Part shown: piece by piece, positions 1 to 7,659 of the stretch
How the letters are laid out: each line of letters opens with the position of its first letter
How positions within the stretch are numbered: the first letter of the stretch is position 1
Assembly (NCBI RefSeq): GCF_000430505.1
Contig: NZ_KE387153.1
Coordinates: 234,542-298,541, forward strand
Origin: Eisenibacter elegans DSM 3317
GTDB taxonomy: Bacteria > Bacteroidota > Bacteroidia > Cytophagales > Microscillaceae
DNA length: 64,000 nucleotides
Reading direction: 5' to 3'
Position numbers and translations under genes: made by a program
Notes under the pieces: model-generated
Seen by the model: only the letters and a program-made list of their open reading frames with translations
Told to the model about the DNA's origin: nothing
Databases searched by the model: none

Positions 1-770
1 ATGCCTTTTTGTTTTACTTCTTCTAAGATGGCTTCTTCTAGTCCCATAGATTTACGTTGTTTGAGAATCTGTTGTACTTCATTATTAAACGTCAAAAGAC
101 TGTCATTTTGTTCAAACCGCACATAAAAGCGAATAAAGTTGAGGAGTTGCCGAATTTTCTGTGTCGAGTACTTGGCTGTCTGCAATTCCATTACTAGGTC
201 GCGTTTCCACCTGAGCTGTGCCGCATCTTGGAGATGCTGCTTTTCGAGGGCTTTTTTTGCCGTCAGCATCACAACCGAAAAAAGGTTATTGGGAATATTT
301 AGTTCGGCGTCGGATTTATTCAGGAGTTTGAAAGTATCAAACTGGTAGATATTGCGTGTGGTATGGTACTCATAGCGGTACTCGTTAGGGGCAAAATCAG
401 GTTTGTCATCTGTAAAAAGAGCAAAGGCTAGAATATTTTGCTGGTATCGATCACGTATTCGGTAAAAGTAGGTAAACATACGCTCGGCAAAATCTTCGTC
501 TTTGTAGCCCTGTACTTCTATGTGTATCAGGATGCGGTGCTCTTTTCCTTCTTTAGAATGTACTTTTACAAGCTTGTCGGCATAACGTTTATTGCTGTTA
601 TTATCTGCAATAAGTTCGGAGAGCTCTTTGTCCAAAAACTCCGGTGCACGGCTGAAGTCTATATGTTGCGCTGCCCACTCAGGGAAAAAATAGTGCATAA
701 AATCCTCAAAAAGCTCTTCTATGATACCTTTCCAAAGTGTATCTTTTTCGATAGTAGTTGGGAGTGCCAT
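1..770 (-). CDS. Rpn/YhgA-like PD-(D/E)XK nuclease-family protein, C-terminus beyond the window
   Basis: The frame is open from an ATG at 770 to the left edge without a stop, about 256 residues. I translated it by hand. The N-terminus contains a run FFPEWAAQHIDF followed by an IHIEVQGY segment. These resemble the conserved start and the E-x-Q catalytic strand of the Rpn/PDDEXK_2 'transposase' family (recombination-promoting nucleases common in Bacteroidota and cyanobacteria). A basic, helical tail (QLRWKRDLV, QQILKQRKS) is also typical of the family. The start lies 8 bases after the stop of the esterase gene, so it is probably the last gene of the ric-ruvX-def-esterase operon. Activity and biological role are inference from family resemblance only; the end of the protein is not seen. 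Confidence 0.72.
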   Translation of the reverse strand, partial: MALPTTIEKDTLWKGIIEELFEDFMHYFFPEWAAQHIDFSRAPEFLDKELSELIADNNSNKRYADKLVKVHSKEGKEHRILIHIEVQGYKDEDFAERMFTYFYRIRDRYQQNILAFALFTDDKPDFAPNEYRYEYHTTRNIYQFDTFKLLNKSDAELNIPNNLFSVVMLTAKKALEKQHLQDAAQLRWKRDLVMELQTAKYSTQKIRQLLNFIRFYVRFEQNDSLLTFNNEVQQILKQRKSMGLEEAILEEVKQKG

Positions 771-778
771 CGTTCACT

Positions 779-1270
779 TCAAGATAAGAGGTGTTTGTCT
801 ATGATAGCCTGAAAATCCTCTACTGGGATTTGATGCCCTAGTGTAGGCCAAATATCAACAGTATAATGCGCCGATGGGTGATAGGCTTGCAAATACTGTT
901 GCGTATCTTGGGGCAGTATGAGGTTGTCTTGAGCTCCGAGTATTAGGACTTGTTGCACCCACTGAGGATTAGGCGCCGGTGTAATATGCTGAAAAACAGA
1001 AGTATACGAAAGCGCAGGGTTTAGCAATAGACTTGGTATCCCCCAATACAAGCTCATCCAATAGGCCATGAGGCCGCCCATAGAGCTCCCTATCAAGAAG
1101 TCGGGGCGGTCAGTGTTGTAGCTATCCAACAAGCGTTGGAGTGTATCGGGGTGTTGGCGGTAGTCAAGTAGTGGTGCTGATATACGCGCAGCTACTGCCG
1201 ATAGGCGTGCCACCTTGTCGCTATGTGGCACGCTGTCGAGGCCGTGAAGGTATAACAAATGCCCGTACAT
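779..1270 (-). CDS. YqiA/UPF0227-like alpha/beta-hydrolase (esterase)
   Basis: The product has 163 residues, a usual length for small YqiA-type hydrolases. It begins with LLYLHGLDS, the first strand and oxyanion region of this family. It has the nucleophile elbow GSSMGG near residue 63 and an acid/His pair in LILGAQDNLI and TLGHQIP near the end, so a Ser-Asp-His triad is readable. There is no signal peptide, so it should be cytoplasmic. The substrate is unknown; E. coli YqiA is a short-chain esterase. It sits 15 bases downstream of def and 8 bases upstream of the nuclease-like gene, which suggests co-transcription. Confidence 0.8.
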   Translation of the reverse strand: MYGHLLYLHGLDSVPHSDKVARLSAVAARISAPLLDYRQHPDTLQRLLDSYNTDRPDFLIGSSMGGLMAYWMSLYWGIPSLLLNPALSYTSVFQHITPAPNPQWVQQVLILGAQDNLILPQDTQQYLQAYHPSAHYTVDIWPTLGHQIPVEDFQAIIDKHLLS

Positions 1271-1285
1271 CGGCTTGGCGTTGGG

Positions 1286-1843
1286 TTAAAGATTGGGGAA
1301 ACGCATACGGTAATCTACCCGCACCTTGCCTTTGCTGATATTGCCCAGTTTTGACTTGAGCAAGCGTCGTTTGAGGGCTGGTAGATGTTCCGTAAACAGA
1401 ATGCCTTCGATGTGATCATACTCGTGTTGGATGACACGTGCGGCCATTCCATGGTACTCTTCCTCATACGCATTCCAGTTTTCGTCATAGTAACGGATGC
1501 GCAGTTTTTCGGGTCGTTCTACATCGCCACGTATAGTAGGGATACTGAGGCAGCCCTCTTCGTAAGCCCAAGGGGTTCCGGTTTCTTCCAAGATTTCCGG
1601 ATTAACAAATACCTTTTTGAACCCTTTGAGGTTTTCCTCATCCATGGGTTCGGCATCTACTACAAATAATCTGAGGCTTTTGCCTATCTGTGGGGCGGCT
1701 AGGCCTACGCCTTGGGCGTTGTACATGGTCTCAAACATATCGGCCACCAGCTGTTTGAGGTCAAAAGAAGCGTCTTTGGGGTCTATATCTTGTGCCACTT
1801 TTTTGAGTACCGGGTCTCCGTAGGCAACAATAGGGTAAATCAT
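1286..1843 (-). CDS. def: Peptide deformylase
   Basis: This metalloenzyme removes the formyl group from the initiator methionine of nascent proteins. All three family motifs are present in the 185-residue product: GVGLAAPQIG (about 45-54), EGCLSIP (96-102, metal ligand Cys98) and HEYDH (140-144, the two metal-binding His and catalytic Glu). The reading frame stays open 192 bases further upstream, but that extension would overlap ruvX and has no family similarity, so I place the start at the ATG at 1843, where MIYPIVAYGDPVL is the canonical N-terminus. It follows ruvX by 67 bases and precedes the esterase gene by 15. Confidence 0.96.
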   Translation of the reverse strand: MIYPIVAYGDPVLKKVAQDIDPKDASFDLKQLVADMFETMYNAQGVGLAAPQIGKSLRLFVVDAEPMDEENLKGFKKVFVNPEILEETGTPWAYEEGCLSIPTIRGDVERPEKLRIRYYDENWNAYEEEYHGMAARVIQHEYDHIEGILFTEHLPALKRRLLKSKLGNISKGKVRVDYRMRFPNL

Positions 1844-1910
1844 AGATGTGATGTGTGAAATATACTGTGATAAAAATAAGCAGCTCAGGGTGTGCAAAGC
1901 TGCAAAAAAG

Positions 1911-2351
1911 TCAGGAGGTCGTTGTATTGGGTGGGGTTGTTGGCCGGCTTTCGAGGTAGCGCTGTAAGATGATGACTGCACTGATTTTATCGAGATTTTC
2001 TTTTTGGCGGCGGTATTTCTTGGAGGTTCCCCCACTAATCATCGCCTCCAGTGCTTCTTGAGAGCTGCCTTTTTCGTCTTGTGTATGGACGGCCAAATCG
2101 GGGTAGAGTTTTTGTAAACTTCTGACAAAGCCTCTGATGTGCGGGGTACTGTGGGTATCGCTGCCATCGGCCTTGGTAGGCATCCCAACTACTACTGCCT
2201 CTACCTCTTCTTGTTGGAGGTATTTTTGCAAATAGGGCAGCAGTTCGTGGTTAGGAATAGTTGTGAGTGGTGTGGCGATAATCTGTAGCGGGTCAGTGGT
2301 CGCTATTCCCACGCGTTTGATTCCATAATCAATGGCAAGTATCCTTGGCAT
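1911..2351 (-). CDS. ruvX: Putative pre-16S rRNA nuclease / Holliday junction resolvase-like YqgF
   Basis: The 146-residue product has the RNase H-like fold signatures of YqgF/RuvX: AIDYGIKRVGIA at the N-terminus (first catalytic Asp), VVVGMPTKADG in the middle, DEKGSS and the final DKISAVIILQ segment carrying the last catalytic Asp. Known family roles are 5' maturation of 16S rRNA in E. coli and a proposed junction resolvase activity; which applies here cannot be read from the sequence. The start codon lies 13 bases after the stop of the upstream hemerythrin gene, consistent with one operon. The length is normal for the family. Confidence 0.93.
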   Translation of the reverse strand: MPRILAIDYGIKRVGIATTDPLQIIATPLTTIPNHELLPYLQKYLQQEEVEAVVVGMPTKADGSDTHSTPHIRGFVRSLQKLYPDLAVHTQDEKGSSQEALEAMISGGTSKKYRRQKENLDKISAVIILQRYLESRPTTPPNTTTS

Positions 2352-2364
2352 ACATCGGTGGGGC

Positions 2365-3132
2365 TTAATTAAACAAGGCTGTTTTGCGAATCATTTGGCG
2401 CACTTCGGTTTCGAGCTGTACTCCTTTGGGCAACAATACGTGGTCTTCGATATCGGCGTGTACTTTTAGCTCATATTCAAAGGCTTTGAGCTCTTCGTAT
2501 AGTACTACTTGTAACAAGGGAGACTTTTGGGTAAGCGCATACTGGTTGGTCAGCTCGCGCACACCTCGCATTTCATCATCGCTATCGTGGTGATGTTCGG
2601 CAAAATCCTTCAACGGGCTCTTGTCTAGCTCATAAAAAAGCTTTACTGCTGGGTACTTTCCCTGTGCAGTTTGGTGCAAGCGCAACAAATACGCAAAGAG
2701 GCCATCTTCTTCTTCGTGAATATGCTCAATAAACTCTTCTACAAAAAGCGGGAAAAAGAGCTGCAAATCCTTTACTAAGTCGGGGCTTTCCAAGTCTTTG
2801 GATTGTAGGTGCTTGACCAATGTGGCCATATAAGGCAACCTGCGTTGTATGAAGTTGACGTGTATGTGCCTCAAATACGCAATAATGACCTCTACACCAT
2901 AATTGGGCAAGCGCAATGATTCGCTTTTTTGCTTTTTGGCTACAGCCGCCTCCAATCCTTTGATGACTAGCTTCACATCCAGTCTTTTTTGCTTACAAAT
3001 ACTAGCCAAGGTCTCTTCGGCTTCATATTCATAAAAAGCAATTCCTAGTTGATGCAGTGTTGCTGCATAACTATAATCTTGACGGATAAGCTCTTGGAGG
3101 GTTTGTTCTGAGTAAAAACGCATATAGGGCAA
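2365..3132 (-). CDS. RIC/ScdA-like hemerythrin-domain protein
   Basis: The 255-residue product has a short N-terminal helical domain resembling ScdA_N (LHQLGIAFYEYEAEETL, about 27-45), then a His/Glu-rich four-helix domain: RHIHVNF, FIEHIHEEED, FAEHHHDSDDEM and VHADIEDHVLLP. The pattern fits a di-iron hemerythrin-like centre, as in RIC proteins that repair iron-sulfur clusters after nitrosative or oxidative stress. The odd point is the N-terminal domain: the Cys-Cys-Gly-Gly motif of classical ScdA/YtfE is absent and replaced by aromatic and acidic residues. It is probably the first gene of its operon, because a promoter-like pair lies just upstream (3155-3185). The role is inferred from the fold. 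Confidence 0.8.
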   Translation of the reverse strand: MPYMRFYSEQTLQELIRQDYSYAATLHQLGIAFYEYEAEETLASICKQKRLDVKLVIKGLEAAVAKKQKSESLRLPNYGVEVIIAYLRHIHVNFIQRRLPYMATLVKHLQSKDLESPDLVKDLQLFFPLFVEEFIEHIHEEEDGLFAYLLRLHQTAQGKYPAVKLFYELDKSPLKDFAEHHHDSDDEMRGVRELTNQYALTQKSPLLQVVLYEELKAFEYELKVHADIEDHVLLPKGVQLETEVRQMIRKTALFN

Positions 3133-3154
3133 TGTAGCTTAACAACAATCTCTA

Positions 3155-3185
3155 CAAAAATATACAAATCCAACATAAAAAACAA
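3155..3185 (-). promoter_or_regulatory. Bacteroidota-type promoter for the ric-ruvX-def operon
   Basis: On the minus strand, TTG (3183-3185) is followed after 20 bases by TATTTTTG (3155-3162). This fits the -33 TTG / -7 TAnnTTTG pattern of the Bacteroidota primary sigma factor. The start codon of the hemerythrin gene is 23 bases further on. Based on the sequence pattern alone. Confidence 0.5.
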
Positions 3186-3188
3186 GTT

Positions 3189-3788
3189 TTATGTTTGAGC
3201 CAGCTTGGGTTGTTGGCGATATTGATTGATTTCGTGTTCTAGTATTTGAAGCAACATTTTTGCTTGTTTCTCAGTCTGTTCGGTGTAGCGTGGGCGATTG
3301 TAGTGCTCCCAATCGTACAATTTGAAAAGGAAGTACTTGCGGAAGTAGCGGTTTTCTACCCAGAAGACTATTCCATAGCTTGGTGGCCATCCGCCAGAAA
3401 GCTGTAACAGACTAGGTACGTCCCATTCACCTTGGAGGCGGAGGTTTCTGACTTCGGCCAAAGGGATGTGCTCCCATTGCCACCAAAAATTGCGTATAGC
3501 TAGTGTCTGTCTTTGCCAATCCCAATATACCGACGGGTAATATAAATGGTAGATTTGCCAGCTCTGCCGTAGCAAGGCAGACAGCCAAAACACCCCAAAA
3601 GCCAATCCACACACAAATATCCACCGCCTCTCGGACTGTATACAATACAAAGCCCAAAGCAGCCCTACACAACAAGCCCCCCACCAAAGCCAGCGCCTAA
3701 TCGAACGCTTCCAAAAACGGTAATACCGCATCTGTAGGCCTTGGGGAGAGTATTGCAAATGGCAGTTGGCAAGACGGAGGCTAGTCAT
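3189..3788 (-). CDS. Hypothetical membrane protein of the bat cluster
   Basis: I do not recognise a named family. The 199 residues contain two adjacent hydrophobic helices (about residues 33-50 and 57-73: WWGACCVGLLWALYC and IFVCGLAFGVFWLSALL). A tryptophan- and tyrosine-rich, probably cytoplasmic domain follows, beginning YWDWQRQTLAIRNFWWQWEHIP, a layout reminiscent of PH-like membrane proteins. The start codon abuts the batC stop with no spacer, so it is almost certainly translated with batB and batC. Function is unknown; association with the Bat complex is inferred only from position. Confidence 0.65.
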   Translation of the reverse strand: MTSLRLANCHLQYSPQGLQMRYYRFWKRSIRRWLWWGACCVGLLWALYCIQSERRWIFVCGLAFGVFWLSALLRQSWQIYHLYYPSVYWDWQRQTLAIRNFWWQWEHIPLAEVRNLRLQGEWDVPSLLQLSGGWPPSYGIVFWVENRYFRKYFLFKLYDWEHYNRPRYTEQTEKQAKMLLQILEHEINQYRQQPKLAQT

Positions 3789-4574
3789 TTACCAATTGGG
3801 TTTTTTGTTGTTTTTGTGTTTGTTGTTTTTCGGAATTCGCTGTAATTGTTGCCAGTATTGTAACTCTTGATTTTTCATGGCATCAAGCAACATATTGGCT
3901 GTTTCAGGGTCTAAGTTCATCTGTTGTAAGCGTTTGAGCAGTGCCAGCTCTTCGGGGCTTGGGTTGCTGGTAGCTTGCTCTATTGTTTGAGTGCCGCTGG
4001 GGTTGGCTTCTTTTTCGGGCAGGTTTTGTTCTTCTCCATCTTTATCGGGCACTTGTTCTGTTTGCGCTACCCCATTGGCATCAGGGCGGGCGTTTTGTGG
4101 TTGTTGTTGGGTGGCGCCGTCAGGGTTAGGGGCTTGGCTCACCTCTTGGTTACGCAACCGACGTTTGAGCAACTCATAGTTATAGCGCGCCAAATAGTTT
4201 GGTCTAAACTGTTCTATCGCTTTTTGGAAAGCTATCAGCGCCTCGTCATACTGTTGGGTAGCCTCTGCTATCAAGCCCAACTGTACCCAAGCCATAGAGC
4301 GTAACTCTTCTGAAGCCTGTGTATGCTCGGTTACCCGCTGATAGTATACACTGGCCTCTGTGTAGTCTTTTTGGGCATAGTATACTTGTGCCAGATTGGT
4401 CAATACTGATGGATTATCAACCCCCAGCTCTTCTACCAAATACTGGTATCGGACAATTGCGGTAATATAGTCTTGGCTTTGATGCGCCCTTACGGCCTCA
4501 AACTGCGTCTGATTTCGATCGCTGACGAAGGTCAATGGGTTGATGAGCAAGAGTGTCCAGAAATATTTGTACAT
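3789..4574 (-). CDS. batC: TPR protein, BatC-like
   Basis: The 261-residue product opens with a short hydrophobic segment (YFWTLLLINPLTFV), then has at least three tetratricopeptide-like repeats between about residues 25 and 145 (SVLTNLAQVYYAQKDYTEAS, AWVQLGLIAEATQQYDEAL). A Gln/Asn/Pro-rich low-complexity linker follows, and the basic C-terminus ends KNNKHKNNKK. In Bacteroidota, a TPR protein directly downstream of a BatB-type VWA protein is BatC of the aerotolerance (Bat) cluster. It starts 4 bases after the batB stop. The classical cluster also has BatA, BatD and BatE, which are not in this window. The exact biochemical role of Bat proteins is not established. Confidence 0.72.
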   Translation of the reverse strand: MYKYFWTLLLINPLTFVSDRNQTQFEAVRAHQSQDYITAIVRYQYLVEELGVDNPSVLTNLAQVYYAQKDYTEASVYYQRVTEHTQASEELRSMAWVQLGLIAEATQQYDEALIAFQKAIEQFRPNYLARYNYELLKRRLRNQEVSQAPNPDGATQQQPQNARPDANGVAQTEQVPDKDGEEQNLPEKEANPSGTQTIEQATSNPSPEELALLKRLQQMNLDPETANMLLDAMKNQELQYWQQLQRIPKNNKHKNNKKPNW

Positions 4575-4578
4575 AAAC

Positions 4579-5562
4579 TCAGATTGCCAAAACTTTGATA
4601 ATCAAAAACGCATCTAAAATAATCAAACCCAACGCTATTCCCAAAAAATAGAGGTATTTGTTGCTGGCTAAGTCTACCGTACGAGTATCCAGACGCTGTC
4701 CTTTATACGCCTGAACAGCCTCCAATAATTCGGGGATTTGCTGCTTTTGGTCGCTTAGCTCAAAGTATTGCCCGCCGGTATCTTGTGCCATACGGATGAG
4801 GGCAGACTTTTGTAGCCGTGTCTGCACGGGTTGCCCTTGTGCATCTTTTACAAAGCCTTGTCCGGAAACAAGAATCTGGCTTCCGGCTTGTGTGCCTACA
4901 CCAAGGGTGAGCAGGCGCACCCCTTTGTTGCGTAGCGCGGCGGTAGCTCTGGCCGTATGCTCTCCAAAGTCTTCTCCATCACTGACTAGAATGGCCATTT
5001 TGGCAAAATAATTAGTCGTCTCTTGTCCTTCCGAAGCCATATAGCGTTCCAAAATCAGCGACAGTGGAGCGCTAAAATCTGTACCGCCCTCGGGCAACAA
5101 CCCACTGTGCATGGTCTGAATGAATAGCTGTAGCGCGTTCTTGTCATAAGTCAGTGGGCACTGAATGTAGGCATCATCCGCAAAAATCACTAGGCCTATC
5201 CTATCGGCTGGCAGATTGGCCACCAATTGCCTTAGCTCGTGCTTGACACGCTCCAAGCGCGAGGGTACAATATCGCCGGCATCCATTGAGCGCGACAGGT
5301 CTACCGCAATATAAATATCCTTGCCTATGGCCTGAATGGTTTTCTTGCCAGCGCCAAACGATGGCCCCATCAATGCTATCAACAACAAACCGAAATAGGA
5401 CACTCGGATGGGTATTTTCACAAAAATCAACGATGGCGAAAGCCTCAACTGCCCCGATACGCGCAATACCCGCCAGAGGTATGAGACTACCAAGCTGGCA
5501 AAGGCCACACAAACAAACGACTCAAACCAGCCCCACGACTGATACCACTCTATTCCTATCAT
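4579..5562 (-). CDS. batB: VWA-domain membrane protein, BatB-like
   Basis: The 327-residue product has two N-terminal transmembrane helices (about 14-32 and 53-69), a von Willebrand factor A domain (about 85-285) and a C-terminal helix (YFLGIALGLIILDAFLII). This is the standard BatA/BatB architecture. The MIDAS metal site is intact: DLSRS (about 88-92), the Thr of EGGTDFSAP and LVSDGEDFGEH. Bat proteins are inner-membrane components linked to aerotolerance in Bacteroides; the mechanism is unknown. It heads a three-gene leftward operon and is preceded by a clear promoter (5587-5617). No MoxR ATPase, the usual upstream partner, is seen in the window. Confidence 0.8.
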   Translation of the reverse strand: MIGIEWYQSWGWFESFVCVAFASLVVSYLWRVLRVSGQLRLSPSLIFVKIPIRVSYFGLLLIALMGPSFGAGKKTIQAIGKDIYIAVDLSRSMDAGDIVPSRLERVKHELRQLVANLPADRIGLVIFADDAYIQCPLTYDKNALQLFIQTMHSGLLPEGGTDFSAPLSLILERYMASEGQETTNYFAKMAILVSDGEDFGEHTARATAALRNKGVRLLTLGVGTQAGSQILVSGQGFVKDAQGQPVQTRLQKSALIRMAQDTGGQYFELSDQKQQIPELLEAVQAYKGQRLDTRTVDLASNKYLYFLGIALGLIILDAFLIIKVLAI

Positions 5563-5586
5563 ATATTCTTATCTGATGCAATGGAG

Positions 5587-5617
5587 CAAAGATAGCGAGG
5601 GGTATTTGTATGTGCAA
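5587..5617 (-). promoter_or_regulatory. Promoter of the bat operon
   Basis: The minus strand reads TTG (5615-5617), 20 bases, then TATCTTTG (5587-5594), a near-perfect Bacteroidota -33/-7 pair. It lies 25 bases before the batB start codon. Confidence 0.6.
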
Positions 5618-5737
5618 ACCCAATGATTGATTCATAACTCAGGGTAGCTGATAAAAAATACGAAAATATTTCTCCCTGATATACAGGCTTAAAGCGTTTT
5701 TTTGAGCTGTTTTTTCACAAAAAATTTGACAGAACCC

Positions 5738-5769
5738 TTGCGCGGCATCAGATTAAATCCTTACCTTTG
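5738..5769 (+). promoter_or_regulatory. Promoter of the tRNA cluster
   Basis: TTG (5738-5740), 21 bases, then TACCTTTG (5762-5769), about 42 bases upstream of the tRNA-Ser. Fits the Bacteroidota consensus. Confidence 0.55.
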
Positions 5770-5811
5770 CAAACACTTTCAGCAACACCACAACAAGTGT
5801 TACCTCAAAAC

Positions 5812-5901
<90 letters not shown>

Positions 5902-5902
5902 A

Positions 5903-5934
5903 GCGCTCTAAAACGATTTAGAGCGCCTTTTTTT
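5903..5934 (+). terminator. Rho-independent terminator after tRNA-Ser
   Basis: A perfect 10-bp inverted repeat (GCGCTCTAAA and TTTAGAGCGC) with a 4-base loop is followed by C and seven T. It would separate tRNA-Ser from the tRNA-Pro genes unless read-through occurs. Confidence 0.85.
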
Positions 5935-5972
5935 CCTAAAGCTTGCACAAATAACAGCCGTTTTTGGTAATT

Positions 5973-6050
5973 CGGGGCGTAGCGCAGCCCGGTTAGCGCA
6001 CCTGGTTTGGGACCAGGGGGTCGCAGGTTCGAATCCTGCCGCCCCGACCA
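5973..6050 (+). tRNA. tRNA-Pro(TGG), copy 1, CCA encoded
   Basis: The acceptor CGGGGCG pairs with CGCCCCG. The anticodon stem CCTGG/CCAGG has loop TTTGGGA, anticodon TGG. The T loop is TTCGAAT. The gene ends in ACCA, so the CCA tail is encoded. The D loop is one base longer than in E. coli tRNA-Pro. Confidence 0.95.
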
Positions 6051-6072
6051 ACAAAAGCCTGTTTTTTGCTTT

Positions 6073-6103
6073 TTGTAAAAGTATCCAAAAATAGTTATTT
6101 TTG
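6073..6103 (+). promoter_or_regulatory. Promoter between the two tRNA-Pro genes
   Basis: TTG (6073-6075), 20 bases, then TATTTTTG (6096-6103), only 8 bases before the mature 5' end of the second tRNA-Pro. This is promoter-like and would give the second copy its own start. Confidence 0.5.
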
Positions 6104-6111
6104 CAAGTATT

Positions 6112-6186
6112 CGGGGCGTAGCGCAGCCCGGTTAGCGCACCTGGTTTGGGACCAGGGGGTCGCAGGTTCGAATCCTGCCGCCCCGA
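6112..6186 (+). tRNA. tRNA-Pro(TGG), copy 2, CCA not encoded
   Basis: It is identical to the first tRNA-Pro from the acceptor to the discriminator A (6186), but continues CAGG instead of CCA, so the tail must be added by nucleotidyltransferase. The identical bodies indicate a recent tandem duplication. Confidence 0.95.
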
Positions 6187-6213
6187 CAGGGTAGGAAACT
6201 ACTCGTCGGTTTT

Positions 6214-6287
6214 GGTTCCGTAGCTCAACTGGATAGAGCAACTGCCTTCTAAGCAGTAGGTTTAGGGTTCGAGTCCCTACGGAATCA
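6214..6287 (+). tRNA. tRNA-Arg(TCT)
   Basis: The acceptor GGTTCCG (6214-6220) pairs with CGGAATC (6280-6286) with one G-T wobble; the discriminator is A. The anticodon stem ACTGC/GCAGT has loop CTTCTAA, anticodon TCT. The T arm is TAGGG-TTCGAGT-CCCTA. CCA is not encoded. Confidence 0.93.
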
Positions 6288-6329
6288 CAATAATCCTTAC
6301 TTCTGCCCATCTCAAAACTCCTGATTTTT

Positions 6330-6581
6330 ATGGATTTACAAGCTGCCCTCCAAGAAGCCGTAGAAAAGTCTAAACAACTCACTCAGCGCCCTTCCAATGA
6401 GGTGCTCTTGCAGCTTTATGCTTTTTACAAGCAAGCAACCGAAGGAGATGTATCTGGTGACCGCCCCGGGATGTTTGATATGAAAGGTCGATTCAAATAC
6501 GATGCTTGGGAGAAACTCAAAGGAATGGGTAAAGATGTGGCTGCCAAATCTTATATTGACCTTATAAACAGCCTTTCCTAA
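6330..6581 (+). CDS. Acyl-CoA-binding protein
   Basis: The 83-residue product matches the ACBP four-helix family over its full length. It has LYAFYKQATEGDV (about 29-41), the RPGMFDMKGRFKYDAW segment carrying the acyl-CoA headgroup-binding Lys and Tyr (about 46-61), and a final AAKSYIDLINSL helix. The role is binding and buffering long-chain acyl-CoA esters in the cytoplasm. The family is mainly eukaryotic and occurs in a subset of bacteria including Bacteroidota. It is a single gene just downstream of tRNA-Arg, and the ATG at 6330 gives the canonical start. Confidence 0.92.
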   Translation: MDLQAALQEAVEKSKQLTQRPSNEVLLQLYAFYKQATEGDVSGDRPGMFDMKGRFKYDAWEKLKGMGKDVAAKSYIDLINSLS

Positions 6582-6692
6582 ATTTTTTGCCCACATAGAG
6601 CTAAAAATACCCCCATCAGGCCAACTAAAGTAAGCCCAAACTCGTCTAAAGAAGCGAATAATTTCGCAAAACCCTACAAAAGCTTACTTCTG

Positions 6693-7352
6693 ATGTATAT
6701 TCCTGCAAAGCGTGTGGCCGAGATATGCGAGTATGTAGACCAATTGCAAAAAAATCATTTTGACAATGACTACATCCGCCAACTGCTACCCCTAGCCTAC
6801 CAACTTGACGAGCAACAAACGTTGGATATCTTGGCTAATTACAAAAATCTAAATCACATCGCTGATACCTATGTTGCACCAGAGCAACACAAAATCTTTG
6901 CAGAAAGTATGGGGCTACTCCAACCCATACATCCTGATTTACACCATATCGACAAAGCACAGTATTTTAAGGTATACCAACTTGTCAGCCACCACCACAA
7001 TGCCAAGGCTGTAGGCTATATGGAGCGTTTTGGTTGGGATGAGGCTACATGCGAGCTCGTCAAAGAAGATGTCAAAAGACAGATTCTTGACCGCCAAAAA
7101 CAACAAGAGGCCAAACGCATGAGCAACTTTGTCGCCGCCGGTGTTACCGTTATTTTGGCTTTACTGGCTTGGGCGCTGTTGCCAATACTGGCTGTGGATA
7201 CGACTAGTGCCTATGTTGTTTGTGGGTTATTGCTTGCTTTGTCAGTTGTTTTTGTCATTCGAGGAGTTACTACTCACACCAAACCTGCCGATGCTTACCC
7301 CACAGGAAAGCCTAAAAAAGCCGAAAGACCTAAGGCCGTCATATCAAAATAA
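6693..7352 (+). CDS. Hypothetical protein with C-terminal transmembrane pair
   Basis: I do not recognise the family. Of 219 residues, about the first 145 are soluble, helical and rich in His, Tyr and charged residues (YIRQLLPLAYQLDEQQTLDI and VSHHHNAKAVGYMERFGW). Two hydrophobic helices follow (about 149-166 and 172-189), then a short Lys/Pro-rich tail that would face the cytoplasm with the N-terminal domain. It is a monocistronic unit closed by a strong terminator at 7422-7448. Confidence 0.7.
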   Translation: MYIPAKRVAEICEYVDQLQKNHFDNDYIRQLLPLAYQLDEQQTLDILANYKNLNHIADTYVAPEQHKIFAESMGLLQPIHPDLHHIDKAQYFKVYQLVSHHHNAKAVGYMERFGWDEATCELVKEDVKRQILDRQKQQEAKRMSNFVAAGVTVILALLAWALLPILAVDTTSAYVVCGLLLALSVVFVIRGVTTHTKPADAYPTGKPKKAERPKAVISK

Positions 7353-7421
7353 GCGCTTCTTTAGTACAATAACAGGTGCTGGTGTATTATGCAAACTATT
7401 GGTGCGCTATTTGCCACATCA

Positions 7422-7448
7422 AAAAAAGCCGCAATGTGCGGCTTTTTT
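7422..7448 (+). terminator. Bidirectional rho-independent terminator
   Basis: GCCGCA/TGCGGC stem with a 3-base loop, flanked by a run of A on the left and TTTTTT on the right, so it can work on both strands. It closes the 6693-7352 gene. Confidence 0.85.
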
Positions 7449-7515
7449 GGTCTTACACCCAATCAGCGTTGTTTTGGACAATCTATACCTTCATAATCAA
7501 GCAAATCTTCACACA

Positions 7516-7626
7516 ACTGGACGTTTTCCAGACCTCGTTGTGGGCTAAGTCTCATTTTATCTCCAAATAAGGCCTCAGCTTGTCTCGGAGCCGGAGCTCC
7601 GAGCTGCTTTCCAGAAATATCTAGCG
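7516..7626 (+). repeat. Palindromic MITE-like element, copy 1
   Basis: The left end CTGGACGTTTTCCAGA and right end CTTTCCAGAAATATCTAG are imperfect inverted repeats. The interior has the family core GGGCTAAGTCTCATT and the inner palindrome CTCGGAGCCGGAGCTCCGAG. The same layout recurs at 22765, 28506, 41646, 42668 and 48100. No ORF. This copy lies between convergent genes. Confidence 0.8.
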
Positions 7627-7659
7627 GCGTAGGGAATCTTGGTATAAATTCAGGTACTA

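Noticed and set aside
438-812. Rightward ORF of 124 codons
   Set aside because: It is the shadow of the leftward Rpn-like gene, which has recognisable family motifs; the rightward product has none.
1844-2035. N-terminal extension of peptide deformylase
   Set aside because: It overlaps ruvX, has no family similarity, and the canonical MIYPIVAYG start lies at 1843.
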